From: Colwellia hornerae
GTDB taxonomy: Bacteria; Pseudomonadota; Gammaproteobacteria; Enterobacterales; Alteromonadaceae
Reading direction: 5' to 3'
NCBI RefSeq assembly: GCF_007954355.1
Contig: NZ_VOLR01000009.1
Location: forward strand, 62,001 to 126,000
Length of the DNA: 64,000 bases
Positions 7,938 to 17,761 of the stretch are shown in pieces. Each line of letters starts with the position of its first letter. The stretch's first letter is position 1. Position numbers and translations under genes: made by a program. The notes beneath the pieces were generated by a model, which worked only from the letters and a program-made list of their open reading frames with translations, did not search any database and was not told the DNA's origin.

Positions 7938-10087
7938 CAACTTGTGCAATTAACACCCTATATAAAGTAACCTCTGGGCGTTCGTATCCGATGGGCGCTT
8001 CACTGGCTAAAAGTGGTCGGGGCTGTAACTTTGCCCTTTTTTCTGCACATGCAACAAAAGTAGAGCTTTGTCTATTTTCCAGTGACGGTAAACGTGAGCT
8101 ACAGCGCATTGAATTACCAGAGTTTACCGATGATGTTTGGCATGGTTTCGTTGCAGACATCGCCGAAGGTTATTTATATGGCTACCGCGTATATGGTCCT
8201 TTTGAACCACATAACGGCCATCGTTTTAATGCTAATAAATTATTGTTAGACCCATATGCTAAAAAGTTGCACGGTACGTTTACTCGCAGCGAACTTAATT
8301 TTAGCTATGATTTAAAAAGCACCCAAAAAGATTTAACCTTTGATAATCGTGATAATGCGGCGACTATGCCAAAGTGTGTGGTTGTTTCACCGTTACTGTT
8401 TAGCCAAACGCATCCACAAGTTCGTCGTCGCGACACCATTCTTTATGAATTACATGTAAAAGGCTTTACCCAGCAAAACCCCGATGTGCCGATTGAGCTA
8501 CGCGGTACGTTTGCCGGTCTTGCTAACAATAAAGTCTGTCAGTACCTAAAATCTTTAGGGGTAACCAGTATTGAACTGCTACCGGTACAACAGTTTATTA
8601 ATGAGGACTTTGTGCAAGACAAAGGGTTAACTAATTACTGGGGCTATAACACCATTTCATTTTTTGTTCCGCATGCTGCCTATTGCCATTCAGGCGAAGT
8701 TGGCGAGTTTCGTTCTATGGTTGAAACTTACCATGAAGCCGGTATCGAAGTTATTCTTGATGTGGTTTATAACCATACGGCCGAAGGTGATGAACTTGGT
8801 CAAACACTGAGTTTTAAAGGCATAGACAATGCCAGCTATTATCGTTTACACCCAGCAAATAAACGCTATTATGAGAACTTTTCAGGGTGCGGCAATACCA
8901 TTAATGTCCAGCACCCTCGTGTTATTCAACTGATCACTGACAGTTTGCGCTACTGGGTTGAAATCATGGGTATTGACGGTTTTCGTTTCGACTTAGCGCC
9001 AGTACTTGGGCGTGATGCACCTGATTTTAAAGCCAACAATCACTTTTTTACCAGTATTAGACAAGATCCTATCTTATCAAGAGTTAAACTTATTGCCGAA
9101 CCTTGGGATGTTGGTCATGGCGGCTATCAACTAGGCCGTTTTCCCAATAGCTGGTTAGAGCTAAACGACCGTTTCCGTGATTCTTGTCGACGTTTCTGGC
9201 GTGGTGAACAAGGTTTAGTTGCAGAGTTTGCTAAACGTTTACACGGCTCAAGTGACATCTTTGAACAGCCGAGTCGTCGACCTAGTGCCAGTGTTAATTT
9301 TATTACTTCACATGATGGTTTTACCTTAACCGATTTAGTCAGTTTTAATAACAAACAAAACAAGGCGAACGGCGAACAAAATCATGACGGCCATAACAGT
9401 AATTTTAGTAATAACTTAGGCGCTGAAGGCCCAAGCAATAATTGTAGAATTAGTCTGTTACGCCGCCAGCAAAAACGCAACTTACTGACCACCCTCTTTA
9501 TTGCTCAAGGCACGCCGATGTTACTCAGTGGCGATGAACTCAATAATAGTCAGCACGGTAACAATAATGCTTACTGCCAAGATAATGAAATATCTTGGCT
9601 AGATTGGCAAAGTCCACAAGCACAGCAAGAGTCAGACTTTGTTAAAAAATTAATTGCCCTGCGAAAAGCACATCCGTTATTAAACAGAACACATTATCAA
9701 CACGGCCTTAAAGTAAGCGAACATACCGGTTTAGCTGATATCAGTTGGTTAAATTGTCACGGTAAAGCGATGACCAAAGACAATTGGCATGATCAATCCA
9801 TCAAGTGCTTTGCAATGATGTTAGCCAATACCGAGCGTTCATCTACTGCTGAACATCAGCAAGACGATGCCCTACTGGTTATTTTTAATGCTCATCAGCG
9901 CAGTATCACCTTCTTATTGCCAGCACTTAACGGTTACTGGCAAGTACTCATTGATACCGCAGTTGATAGTCAAGAAGACAGTCACGCTGACAAAAAATCG
10001 TCAAAAAACATTCGCCACCCCGCTATTACCATTGCTGAACATAGCTGTGTGGTATTGCGGTATTTACATAGCCCAAAAGACAAATAG
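7934..10087 (+). CDS. glgX: Glycogen debranching enzyme
   Basis: A 717-residue GH13 isoamylase-type enzyme that hydrolyses alpha-1,6 branches of phosphorylase-limit dextrin. CBM48 lies at the N-terminus (RSYPMGASLAKSGRGCNFALFS), and the catalytic residues are Asp353 (GFRFDLA), Glu389 (IAEPWD) and Asp461 (SHDGFTL). The GlgX-type NHDGHNSNFSNNLGAEGP segment follows the third residue. It is about 60 residues longer than E. coli GlgX; most of the excess lies in the C-terminal domain, which has Ser/Asp/His-rich loops. The gene starts inside the glgB stop codon. A 105-bp gap without an obvious terminator precedes malQ. Confidence 0.95.
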   Translation: MTTCAINTLYKVTSGRSYPMGASLAKSGRGCNFALFSAHATKVELCLFSSDGKRELQRIELPEFTDDVWHGFVADIAEGYLYGYRVYGPFEPHNGHRFNANKLLLDPYAKKLHGTFTRSELNFSYDLKSTQKDLTFDNRDNAATMPKCVVVSPLLFSQTHPQVRRRDTILYELHVKGFTQQNPDVPIELRGTFAGLANNKVCQYLKSLGVTSIELLPVQQFINEDFVQDKGLTNYWGYNTISFFVPHAAYCHSGEVGEFRSMVETYHEAGIEVILDVVYNHTAEGDELGQTLSFKGIDNASYYRLHPANKRYYENFSGCGNTINVQHPRVIQLITDSLRYWVEIMGIDGFRFDLAPVLGRDAPDFKANNHFFTSIRQDPILSRVKLIAEPWDVGHGGYQLGRFPNSWLELNDRFRDSCRRFWRGEQGLVAEFAKRLHGSSDIFEQPSRRPSASVNFITSHDGFTLTDLVSFNNKQNKANGEQNHDGHNSNFSNNLGAEGPSNNCRISLLRRQQKRNLLTTLFIAQGTPMLLSGDELNNSQHGNNNAYCQDNEISWLDWQSPQAQQESDFVKKLIALRKAHPLLNRTHYQHGLKVSEHTGLADISWLNCHGKAMTKDNWHDQSIKCFAMMLANTERSSTAEHQQDDALLVIFNAHQRSITFLLPALNGYWQVLIDTAVDSQEDSHADKKSSKNIRHPAITIAEHSCVVLRYLHSPKDK

Positions 10088-10192
10088 CAATACGACTCTG
10101 CGTTAACCCGTTGAACCGTAGATAACAAAATCATCACGAGCATTGGCAAAAGTATTCCTTTAGTCACTCAAAAAGAATAGAGTATTAAACTT

Positions 10193-12373
10193 ATGAATTT
10201 GATAGAAAAACTTGCTGACCTAGTTGGCTTTCACCGTAGTTACACTGACAGTTATGGACACCAAGTACCGGCAAATGAAGGTGCTAGGCATAGCCTACTT
10301 TGTGCTATGGGTTATGATCTCTCTAATGACCATACTATCAATAACAGTATTACCGCCTTACAAGAAGATAGCTGGCGTAAAATGTTGCCTGGCGTCCATA
10401 TTGCTAAGCTTGAAGAAGACAGCCACACTATTATTATTAGCCTAGCGGTCGATGAGAGTTTACAAGTTGCTTGGCAGATAACGACTGAGCAAAGCGAAAT
10501 CTTGACGGGTGAGGTGTTGGTCAGCGAGTTAATTTTCCAAGAAAAAAATCAGCTTGCCGATAAAGAATATCTAAAATTTTCCTTAACACTCCCTTTGTTA
10601 GCACAAGGTTATCATAAACTTAAGTTGACTTATGGCCAACAAACAGCAAGTTGTCATTTGATTTTTGCGCCTAAAACTTGTTATAGCCCACAAGAAGCCT
10701 CAGCTGAAAAAATGTGGGGATATGCTGCGCAGTTATATTCACTTAAAAGTGAAAGTAATTGGGGCATGGGCGACTTTGGTGATTTAAAAACACTGGTTAA
10801 AAAATCTGCCGAGCAAGGCGCAACGGTTATAGGGTTAAATCCGCTGCATCCCTTGTATCAAAATAATCCCGCACATCGCAGCCCTTATTCACCAACTAGT
10901 CGTTGTTTTCTCAATAGTTTGTATATTGATGTTACTCAGGTACCTAACTTTTCCAGCTGCAAGGCCGCTCAACAACGCTTTAACAGTGATGAATTTCAAG
11001 CAAAAGTTAACTTCGTCCGTAACACTGAACTTATCGATTACCCTGGCGTTGCTGATGTTAAATTTGAAATTATTGAATTACTCTTTGCAGACTTCATTCA
11101 AACAAACAAGGGCCAGAAGGTAAGCGCGTCCTACCAGGAGTTCAACGACTTTAAAGCCGAGCAAGGCGATGATTTATTACTGTTAACCACCTTTGACGCT
11201 TTATACGAGCATTTTAGAAAGCTTGATTTTAATGCTTATGGCTGGAAAATGTGGCCAAGTGAATTTCAATCACCTCATTCAGCACAAGTAGCTGCTTTTC
11301 AACAACAACATGCTAAACGTCTTGATTACTTTGCCTTTTTGCAATGGCTAGCTCATCGCCAGTTAACGGATGTCGCTGCGATAACAGCACAAGCAGGCAT
11401 GCCAATTGGTTTATATCTCGACCTTGCGGTTGGCTGTGACGGATCAGGCGTTGATGTTTGGTCTGATAAAGATGTTTATGTGTCTGGCGCAGCGGTTGGT
11501 GCTCCACCCGATGCCATGAATACCTTAGGGCAAGATTGGGGTTTAACGCCGATTAACCCGGTAGCACTGCAACAACAAGGATATTTACCGTTAATAAAGG
11601 CACTACGCAGTAACATGCAATATGCTGGCGCTTTACGTATTGATCATATTTTAGGTTTAATGCGCCAATATTGGGTAGCGCCGGGCATGAAAGCCGATCA
11701 AGGTGTTTATATCACCTTCCCATTTAAAGATATATTACGCATTATTGCCCTTGAATCTCGTCGTAATGACTGTGTGGTTATCGGTGAAGACTTAGGGACA
11801 GTGCCCGATGGCTTTAGTGAAATAATGGCAGCCGCAGGTTTACTATCATACAAGGTGCTATTTTTTGAGCGTTGGGAGTCTGGTTTATTTAAACGCCCGG
11901 AGTTGTACCCAGCCCAATCTATGGTAACTGTGTCAACACACGATTTACCTACCCTTACCGGTTGGTGGACTGGCCGTGACTTACATTGGCGACAAGTATT
12001 GAATCTGTATCCATCAGAGGAAATGGGCCAGCAAGAACGTGGGGCTCGTATAGAAGACCGTAGCTTATTAGTTGCAGCCTTAGCAGATTTAGACGTTATT
12101 GATGTAACAAAAGCGCCACAACAAAGTCCGGCTGTAATGAATACTGAATTATCAATTGCCGTGCAGAAATATATGGCGAAAGCGCCCAGCCATATCCAAC
12201 TTATTCCTTTAGAAGATGCCTTAGAGATTGTAGAGCAAGTCAACATTCCCGGCACTATCGATGAGCACCCGAACTGGCGTCAAAAATTACCTGTCACTAT
12301 GACTGAGTTTTGGCAAAAAGATTCTGTTAAATCACTCGCACAAGCGATGCAAAAAGCCAGGCCAAAGAGCTAG
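10193..12373 (+). CDS. malQ: 4-alpha-glucanotransferase (amylomaltase)
   Basis: A 726-residue GH77 enzyme that disproportionates maltodextrins, lengthening short chains for GlgP and releasing glucose. Catalytic residues are Asp484 (ALRIDHILGL), Glu532 (VIGEDLGTVP) and Asp584 (STHDLPTLTGWW). The YSPTSRCFLNSLYIDV and LYLDLAVGCDGSGVD motifs are typical of the long proteobacterial MalQ with an N-terminal extension of about 150 residues. It is cytoplasmic, with no signal peptide. It is co-directional with glgX, and the next gene begins 12 bp after its stop. Confidence 0.95.
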   Translation: MNLIEKLADLVGFHRSYTDSYGHQVPANEGARHSLLCAMGYDLSNDHTINNSITALQEDSWRKMLPGVHIAKLEEDSHTIIISLAVDESLQVAWQITTEQSEILTGEVLVSELIFQEKNQLADKEYLKFSLTLPLLAQGYHKLKLTYGQQTASCHLIFAPKTCYSPQEASAEKMWGYAAQLYSLKSESNWGMGDFGDLKTLVKKSAEQGATVIGLNPLHPLYQNNPAHRSPYSPTSRCFLNSLYIDVTQVPNFSSCKAAQQRFNSDEFQAKVNFVRNTELIDYPGVADVKFEIIELLFADFIQTNKGQKVSASYQEFNDFKAEQGDDLLLLTTFDALYEHFRKLDFNAYGWKMWPSEFQSPHSAQVAAFQQQHAKRLDYFAFLQWLAHRQLTDVAAITAQAGMPIGLYLDLAVGCDGSGVDVWSDKDVYVSGAAVGAPPDAMNTLGQDWGLTPINPVALQQQGYLPLIKALRSNMQYAGALRIDHILGLMRQYWVAPGMKADQGVYITFPFKDILRIIALESRRNDCVVIGEDLGTVPDGFSEIMAAAGLLSYKVLFFERWESGLFKRPELYPAQSMVTVSTHDLPTLTGWWTGRDLHWRQVLNLYPSEEMGQQERGARIEDRSLLVAALADLDVIDVTKAPQQSPAVMNTELSIAVQKYMAKAPSHIQLIPLEDALEIVEQVNIPGTIDEHPNWRQKLPVTMTEFWQKDSVKSLAQAMQKARPKS

Positions 12374-12423
12374 TTTTAGCCATAATGTTGATTTTAATGA
12401 AGACCATAATGAATGAGAATATA

Positions 12424-14232
12424 ATGATAATAACAAAGAGTACATTCACCTTGAAAAAATCAAAGATTGCGCTACTTATCTTAAGTGGCCTATTTCTTAG
12501 CGCTTGTAATGAAACTAAGCCAATTCACACAGAACAATCAGCCAACTTAACTCAGGTAAAAGCCTTATCACTTAAAAATGCTGACGATTTACCTCATTAT
12601 TTAAATCGAAATATACAAGATGAAGTTTTTTACTTTGTTATGCCAGACCGCTTTTATAATGGCAACACTGATAATGATCTAGGCTCTAAGACCGATATAA
12701 TATCTGCTGGTGGTTTCGATAAAGCCGACAAAGGCATGTATCACGGTGGTGATATTCAAGGTTTACAAGCTAAACTGCCTTATTTAAAAGGTATGGGTAT
12801 TAGCGCCATTTGGTTAACACCGATTATGCGTAATCAAGCCATCCAAGGCGACTCTTCAGGTTACCATGGTTATTGGATCTTAGATTTTAATGAGATTGAC
12901 CCACATTTGGGCAGTAATGAAGATTTAAAAAACTTCATTAACGCTGCACATAAAGAGAATATAAAAGTATTTTTTGACATTATTACTAACCACACCGCTG
13001 ACGTTATTAAGTATGTTGAATGTCACGGCGAAGATGGCTTGCAATATTTGATGAAAGAAAATGATGGCTGTCTATATAAAACACTTGCTCAAGTGGCAGC
13101 GGGTGATACTTATCAAGCGATTATCCCTAAGGGACAAGAAAACCTTAAATCTCCGGCCTGGCTAAATGATAAAAAGTATTATCACAACCAAGGAGATACC
13201 ACCTATGAAGGCGAAGACTCAATATATGGCGACTTTAGTGGCTTAGATGATATTGATACCAATTCACCTGAAGTGGTTACCGGCATGACCGAGATATTCA
13301 AAAATGTGATCAGCGAATTTAAACCTGATGGTTTTAGAATTGATACCGTAAAGCATGTCAATATGGAGTTTTGGTCTGAATTTTCACCAGCACTCGTTGC
13401 ACATGCAAAAGCGATTGGGATCCCAGAATTTTTTATGTTTGGTGAAGTATATAGTGGCGACAGTAAAGAATTAAGTGCTTATACTACGGTGGGTAAAATG
13501 CAGTCTGTCCTTGATTTTTCAATGCAGTTTGCGCTTCAAGATACCTTAATTAAGCAACAAGGAACACATAAGCTCGTTGAGTTGTTCGAACGCGATCATT
13601 ACTATAAAGACAGTGACAGTAATGCCCACCAGTTGCTTAACTTTACCGGTAACCATGACATGGGACGTTTTGCTGGCATGTTGAAAAGTAGTGATTTTAA
13701 TTATAGCGAAGCAGAAATAATTCAGCGCACCATGTTAGCCCAAGCGATGGTTTACTTTTTGCGTGGTGTGCCGATTGTCTATTATGGCGACGAGCAAGGT
13801 TTTGTTGGTGATGGCGGTGATAAAGACTCTCGCCAAGACATGATGCCTTCCTTGGTAGACAGCTACAATGATGATGATTTACTCGCAAATGTCAAAACCA
13901 CTGCAGATGACAATTTTGATGAAAATCATCTTTTTTATCAAACCTTTGCTGAATATGCGGATATCTATTATCAATACCCAGCGCTAAGGTTTGGCGAACA
14001 AGAATTATTATACGCTGATAATAAGCCAGGTATTTTTGCGGTATCTCGTACAACTAAAAACGGTAATAAAATGGTAATTGTCTTTAATACCGCAAAAAAG
14101 GCAAAAACGGTTAATTTAGGTCTTTCAGGCATAAACGCAGTTAAAATTTTTCCTCGCACGATAGCAGATGAATTAGTCGATGGCACATTAACTGTTGCCG
14201 CGTTAAGTTTTAGTCTTTATCAAGTGAAATAA
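12424..14232 (+). CDS. GH13 alpha-amylase lipoprotein
   Basis: About 602 residues from ATG 12424, chosen because GAG lies 9 bp upstream and because it gives a compact lipoprotein signal (KKSKIALLILSGLFLSAC; lipobox LSAC, Cys28). Upstream in-frame ATGs at 12385, 12397 and 12409 are less likely. The mature protein is a GH13 amylase: PDRFYNG near the start of the barrel, catalytic Asp307 (DGFRIDTVKH), Glu341 (FGEVYSG) and Asp412 (TGNHDMGRF). A lipid anchor places it on the outer membrane, facing the periplasm or the surface, where it would cut starch or long maltodextrin for the permease at 129-1580. It is the last gene of the glgP operon. Confidence 0.9.
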   Translation: MIITKSTFTLKKSKIALLILSGLFLSACNETKPIHTEQSANLTQVKALSLKNADDLPHYLNRNIQDEVFYFVMPDRFYNGNTDNDLGSKTDIISAGGFDKADKGMYHGGDIQGLQAKLPYLKGMGISAIWLTPIMRNQAIQGDSSGYHGYWILDFNEIDPHLGSNEDLKNFINAAHKENIKVFFDIITNHTADVIKYVECHGEDGLQYLMKENDGCLYKTLAQVAAGDTYQAIIPKGQENLKSPAWLNDKKYYHNQGDTTYEGEDSIYGDFSGLDDIDTNSPEVVTGMTEIFKNVISEFKPDGFRIDTVKHVNMEFWSEFSPALVAHAKAIGIPEFFMFGEVYSGDSKELSAYTTVGKMQSVLDFSMQFALQDTLIKQQGTHKLVELFERDHYYKDSDSNAHQLLNFTGNHDMGRFAGMLKSSDFNYSEAEIIQRTMLAQAMVYFLRGVPIVYYGDEQGFVGDGGDKDSRQDMMPSLVDSYNDDDLLANVKTTADDNFDENHLFYQTFAEYADIYYQYPALRFGEQELLYADNKPGIFAVSRTTKNGNKMVIVFNTAKKAKTVNLGLSGINAVKIFPRTIADELVDGTLTVAALSFSLYQVK

Positions 14233-14316
14233 ACGCGTATTTCTAGCTCTAGTATAACTAAGACTGGCTTATACCGATAAATGTTACTAAAAGATTAAAA
14301 TGCTTAAAATTCAATC

Positions 14317-14352
14317 AAAAAAAAGCCTCTCAATCTTAAAATATTGAGAGGC
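14317..14352 (-). terminator. Rho-independent terminator of the protease gene
   Basis: A 10-bp stem (GCCTCTCAAT at 14325-14334 with 14343-14352) and 8-nt loop are flanked on the left by eight A residues (14317-14324). Read on the minus strand this is a stem followed by eight U, directly after the stop of the S8 protease. Confidence 0.85.
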
Positions 14353-14371
14353 ACCTGCAGTTAATCAAAGG

Positions 14372-16153
14372 TTATTCATTGCAAACAGCAGGCTTTGCTT
14401 GTGCCGTGGCATTGGACGTATCTAAGGTGTTCCACTGGGTCTCACAAATTAATACATCACTTGATGTCGAGCAAAACTTAAAAGCGTAGTCATACATGTC
14501 TGAATCGATGCTTTCAAGCAGCACTTTACCTTCTTTAGTTGTCAAGATCTGTTCAGCCGTGCTTTCTAAAAACTCCGCTCCCTTTAAAGTCCGGTAGAGC
14601 GCAAAAGTGTTCACATCATGAGTAAGACTTGCAAAAAAATCAACTTCATACATAGCACACAAACGTGCTTTTTTGCCAAAGTGATCTACGTACCATTTTT
14701 GCTGACATTCAGTTTCGGCAAGCAAGGCGTGTCTAATGGTACTGATGTCCCCATCATTAATTTTCAGTGCTACTTCTACCAGTTTTTTGGTATCTAAAAT
14801 ACCAGCGCCACAGCCATAGGTCGCACAATTGTTCGCGTCCATACTGAAACCATAAGTAGATAATTTAGCGGCCCGAGACAGTAATGCAGTATCTGCATGG
14901 GGAGCCGCTTGCTTGGCTAATAAAAGTGATGCGGCAACTAACGGAGATGAAAAACTGGTTCCTTCCCACCAGCCAACAGAACCTTCGGTTGCCGTTAACG
15001 AAATAATATCAATTCCTTGCGCAGTAAAGTCAAGGCGATCTCCATAGTTACTAAAAGAGGCTTTATCTCCGCTGCTAGTTAACGCACCTACTGTCGTAAC
15101 ACCTAAGCAGTTACCAGGCGTGAATGACTCGACATTTATTCCATCATTGCCGGCTGCAACAACAACCATTACACCGGCTTCATTGGCTGCGTTTATAGCC
15201 TCTTGCATATAAGATGGACAATCAGAAAGCCCACCTAAACTTAAATTTACTACATCTGCTGGGCGTGATAAACGAACAAGTCCTGGCGTAGAAGTTTCAT
15301 CTACAGCTTGCGCTGCAGCATAAAGTAGTCCTTGTGAAACATCATAAAGCGTTCCTGTACCACAAGACATTACCCTTATCGGATGAACTTCTAACTTACT
15401 TTTCTTGCCAAATGCACCTACAATTTCTTGAGCATTATTTTCTTGTGCTGCAATTGTTGCAGCAACAGCTAATCCATGTGCGTTACAGGCAATTTCAGCC
15501 TCAAATGCTGGTTTATAATCACTGTTTGGAGTTTCATCATTTATACTGACAAAGCTGTAGCCGGAGTCAAAAGGCATTTCTGAGGTATTTCGATAGAAGC
15601 CAGAATCGAGCACCACGGCAATAACTTTATTTTCATGATCGCCAAGAAGTTGCCATGCATCAATAAAGTTATGTCCAACCAATCCCGTTGTGATCCCCTG
15701 AACATCAAGATTAGCGCCAAGATAAGTTTGCAGTAAATAGTTAGGATCATCGTTCACAGTACCCGTGCTTTTTATTACCACATCTTTTTCTACTGTTGTG
15801 AACCAACCTGTAGCTTGAAGTGTGTTTATGACATCTGCGTTAGTTGCACCGTTTTTATCTATGTTAATTGGAATATACGAACGTTGATTTAATAAAGCTT
15901 GCGCTTTAATGGTGTGATTTTTTTGTTCTGTGGCAAAGTTAGGCAAGCAGATTTCAATATTAGCATTAAGTGTTTTTAAGCAAACACGCTTATTGCTTTG
16001 TTGGGTTAGGGATACCCTTTCACTTTGCGAGCTAAATATACTTAATTTTTCACTTAAAGGTTTCACTGAGACTATTAAGCGAATATCATCAGCAACTGCT
16101 GACATACTAATTATAAACACACAAAATGTGGCTACGGTTATTTTGTTAAACAT
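14372..16153 (-). CDS. Secreted S8 (subtilisin-family) serine protease
   Basis: A 593-residue preproprotein with a signal peptide (cleavage near SAVA-DD, residue 21), a pro-region to about residue 165, and a subtilase domain. The triad is Asp183 (AVVLDSGF), His226 (NAHGLAVAA) and Ser400 (GTSFSSP), with oxyanion Asn336 (AAGNDG). The His motif has NAHG where most subtilases have HGTH. A Cys-containing C-terminal region (about 490-593, six Cys) is not a domain I recognise. It begins 13 bp after the stop of the lipoprotein gene upstream, so the two are surely co-transcribed. Substrate unknown; processing of an extracellular or surface protein is plausible. Confidence 0.9.
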   Translation of the reverse strand: MFNKITVATFCVFIISMSAVADDIRLIVSVKPLSEKLSIFSSQSERVSLTQQSNKRVCLKTLNANIEICLPNFATEQKNHTIKAQALLNQRSYIPINIDKNGATNADVINTLQATGWFTTVEKDVVIKSTGTVNDDPNYLLQTYLGANLDVQGITTGLVGHNFIDAWQLLGDHENKVIAVVLDSGFYRNTSEMPFDSGYSFVSINDETPNSDYKPAFEAEIACNAHGLAVAATIAAQENNAQEIVGAFGKKSKLEVHPIRVMSCGTGTLYDVSQGLLYAAAQAVDETSTPGLVRLSRPADVVNLSLGGLSDCPSYMQEAINAANEAGVMVVVAAGNDGINVESFTPGNCLGVTTVGALTSSGDKASFSNYGDRLDFTAQGIDIISLTATEGSVGWWEGTSFSSPLVAASLLLAKQAAPHADTALLSRAAKLSTYGFSMDANNCATYGCGAGILDTKKLVEVALKINDGDISTIRHALLAETECQQKWYVDHFGKKARLCAMYEVDFFASLTHDVNTFALYRTLKGAEFLESTAEQILTTKEGKVLLESIDSDMYDYAFKFCSTSSDVLICETQWNTLDTSNATAQAKPAVCNE

Positions 16154-16166
16154 ATTAAAATCCTTT

Positions 16167-17369
16167 TTAGTTTACTGCAGTGCAAATCTGATCATCAGGG
16201 AAAATAACATCAGTCAAGTATTGAAAATCATTAGAAAAAGCCCATTTGTCACCTTGAGAGCCAAGTGAACTATTGCCCCAAAACTGAGAAAGTATATTAT
16301 CTTGCTCAATAAAATAATAATCACCCAGTGTTAATTCAACGGTATTAGACAAGATAGACACCTCAGCAATAATCGCATTTATAGGTTCAATGTAGTTCGC
16401 CATGTTTGCATGAAATGATACCAATTTTAAATCCACTAATTCTTCGTTAATATATTGCTGTTGGTCTGTTTCGAATTGGTCAAACTCAGCTCTAATCAAT
16501 AAAGCTAAATTCTGGTCAAACATCGGGCCAACCTTAGCGATAAAGTTATTTTTTTCGCTAAAAGCGACCTCTCCGCTGTAAAAAGCAAGGTTACTTAAAG
16601 ACTCAATCACTTTACGCTCTTCTTCAGCATTGAGGATAGCGTCGTAACTATTTTTAATGACGTTAATCATAGCTATTTTCCTCAATATCGAAGTATTAAA
16701 TACTTCAACCTGTATTTCCACTACAGAGACCGTCTCTACGCTATCTGTTGCGGTGATAGTTAGACTCAACAGCATTTGGCGTAGCACGTTATTAATAGTT
16801 AACGAAATTATTCCTTGAGATCCGTCTTTTTTCACCACCGTAGTTTCATCATTAACAAATCCATCTCCAGAAAGAATTGTTGATAAAGATACTTCGCCCC
16901 TAGCATTTTCATAATGTAATTTAATAATCGCCTCTTCAAACTCATTAACCTGAAGATCATGGCTTATCAATGACAGACTAAAAGGCGGTAAGACACTCGT
17001 TACAATATTGATACTTTTTGTGCTTGTTGATTTGCCATCACTTACTGCCAAGGTAAAAGTAAAGGTCGTTTGGACCGCCACATCGGGTATTCGTATTGAG
17101 AAACTTCCTGAGCCGTTAACTTGTGATAGATCAACTGCAGTATCCATCGGTGAGGTTTGTTTCCAAACATATGACAGTAGGTCACCATCTGCATCGGTAG
17201 CGGTACCTGATAGCTCAATTGTATCTAAACCAAAAATAGTCTGGTTGCTAGCAAGCAAACTAACAACAGGGACATTGTTTTTCGTTGTTGCAGAGGAAGT
17301 AGATGATGAACCACCGCCGCAACCATTAAGAAAGATTAATATTCCAAAAAAAACGACTAATTTATTCAT
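16167..17369 (-). CDS. Lipoprotein with PKD/REJ-like Ig domain, partner of S8 protease
   Basis: A 400-residue lipoprotein (FFGILIFLNGCGGGSSS; lipobox LNGC). A PKD/REJ-like Ig fold spans about residues 33-125 (LSGTATDADGDLLSYVWKQT ... FTFTLAVSDGKS). A second beta-sandwich lies at about 130-225, and a helical, uncharacterised C-terminal half follows (about 225-400). No catalytic motif is seen. It is the first gene of a two-gene unit with the S8 protease. It could tether, chaperone or inhibit the protease, or be its substrate; nothing in the sequence decides between these. Confidence 0.75.
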   Translation of the reverse strand: MNKLVVFFGILIFLNGCGGGSSSTSSATTKNNVPVVSLLASNQTIFGLDTIELSGTATDADGDLLSYVWKQTSPMDTAVDLSQVNGSGSFSIRIPDVAVQTTFTFTLAVSDGKSTSTKSINIVTSVLPPFSLSLISHDLQVNEFEEAIIKLHYENARGEVSLSTILSGDGFVNDETTVVKKDGSQGIISLTINNVLRQMLLSLTITATDSVETVSVVEIQVEVFNTSILRKIAMINVIKNSYDAILNAEEERKVIESLSNLAFYSGEVAFSEKNNFIAKVGPMFDQNLALLIRAEFDQFETDQQQYINEELVDLKLVSFHANMANYIEPINAIIAEVSILSNTVELTLGDYYFIEQDNILSQFWGNSSLGSQGDKWAFSNDFQYLTDVIFPDDQICTAVN

Positions 17370-17761
17370 ACTGATAATTTATCCTTAAATTGATTTGCCA
17401 AAATGGCATTACTAAGAGTCATTGCGTGCCTAACTCGTAATTATCCCTATATTTACAGAGAATGTTGCTTAGCATTCGACTGAATCTTAATTAAAACAAT
17501 GTATTAGTCAATAGTTATTGTTGGTTCAAGTAAAATATCTCTGATCAATGACCAGGTAACTTAATAATTAGTATTAAGTCTGTACCATAATCATAAGTTT
17601 AAAAAATAGTAAACGTTCAAATAAAAAAACCAAGGAGTTATGGGAGTATCCTTGGTTTTAAATTTATTCTGTATTTAGTACACTATTTAATTATTTATAG
17701 TTTCACCTCCTTCTGTTATTTAAATTAATAGACACGCCTATACCTTCACTTAAAACAACAC
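17370..17761. other. Intergenic region with terminator and promoter
   Basis: A 392-bp AT-rich region between the partner lipoprotein (transcribed leftward from 17369) and pdsO. Apart from the hairpin at 17626-17659 no gene or repeat was found; the part next to 17369 should hold the promoter of the lipoprotein-protease unit. Confidence 0.5.
17626..17659 (-). terminator. Terminator of pdsO
   Basis: An 11-bp stem (AAAACCAAGGA at 17626-17636 with 17649-17659) and 12-nt loop. On the minus strand the stem runs into a T-tract, from the A-run at 17623-17629. It lies about 100 bp after the pdsO stop. Confidence 0.8.

Noticed and set aside
11707-12255. 182-codon open frame antisense to malQ
   Set aside because: It is a shadow of the conserved malQ catalytic region.
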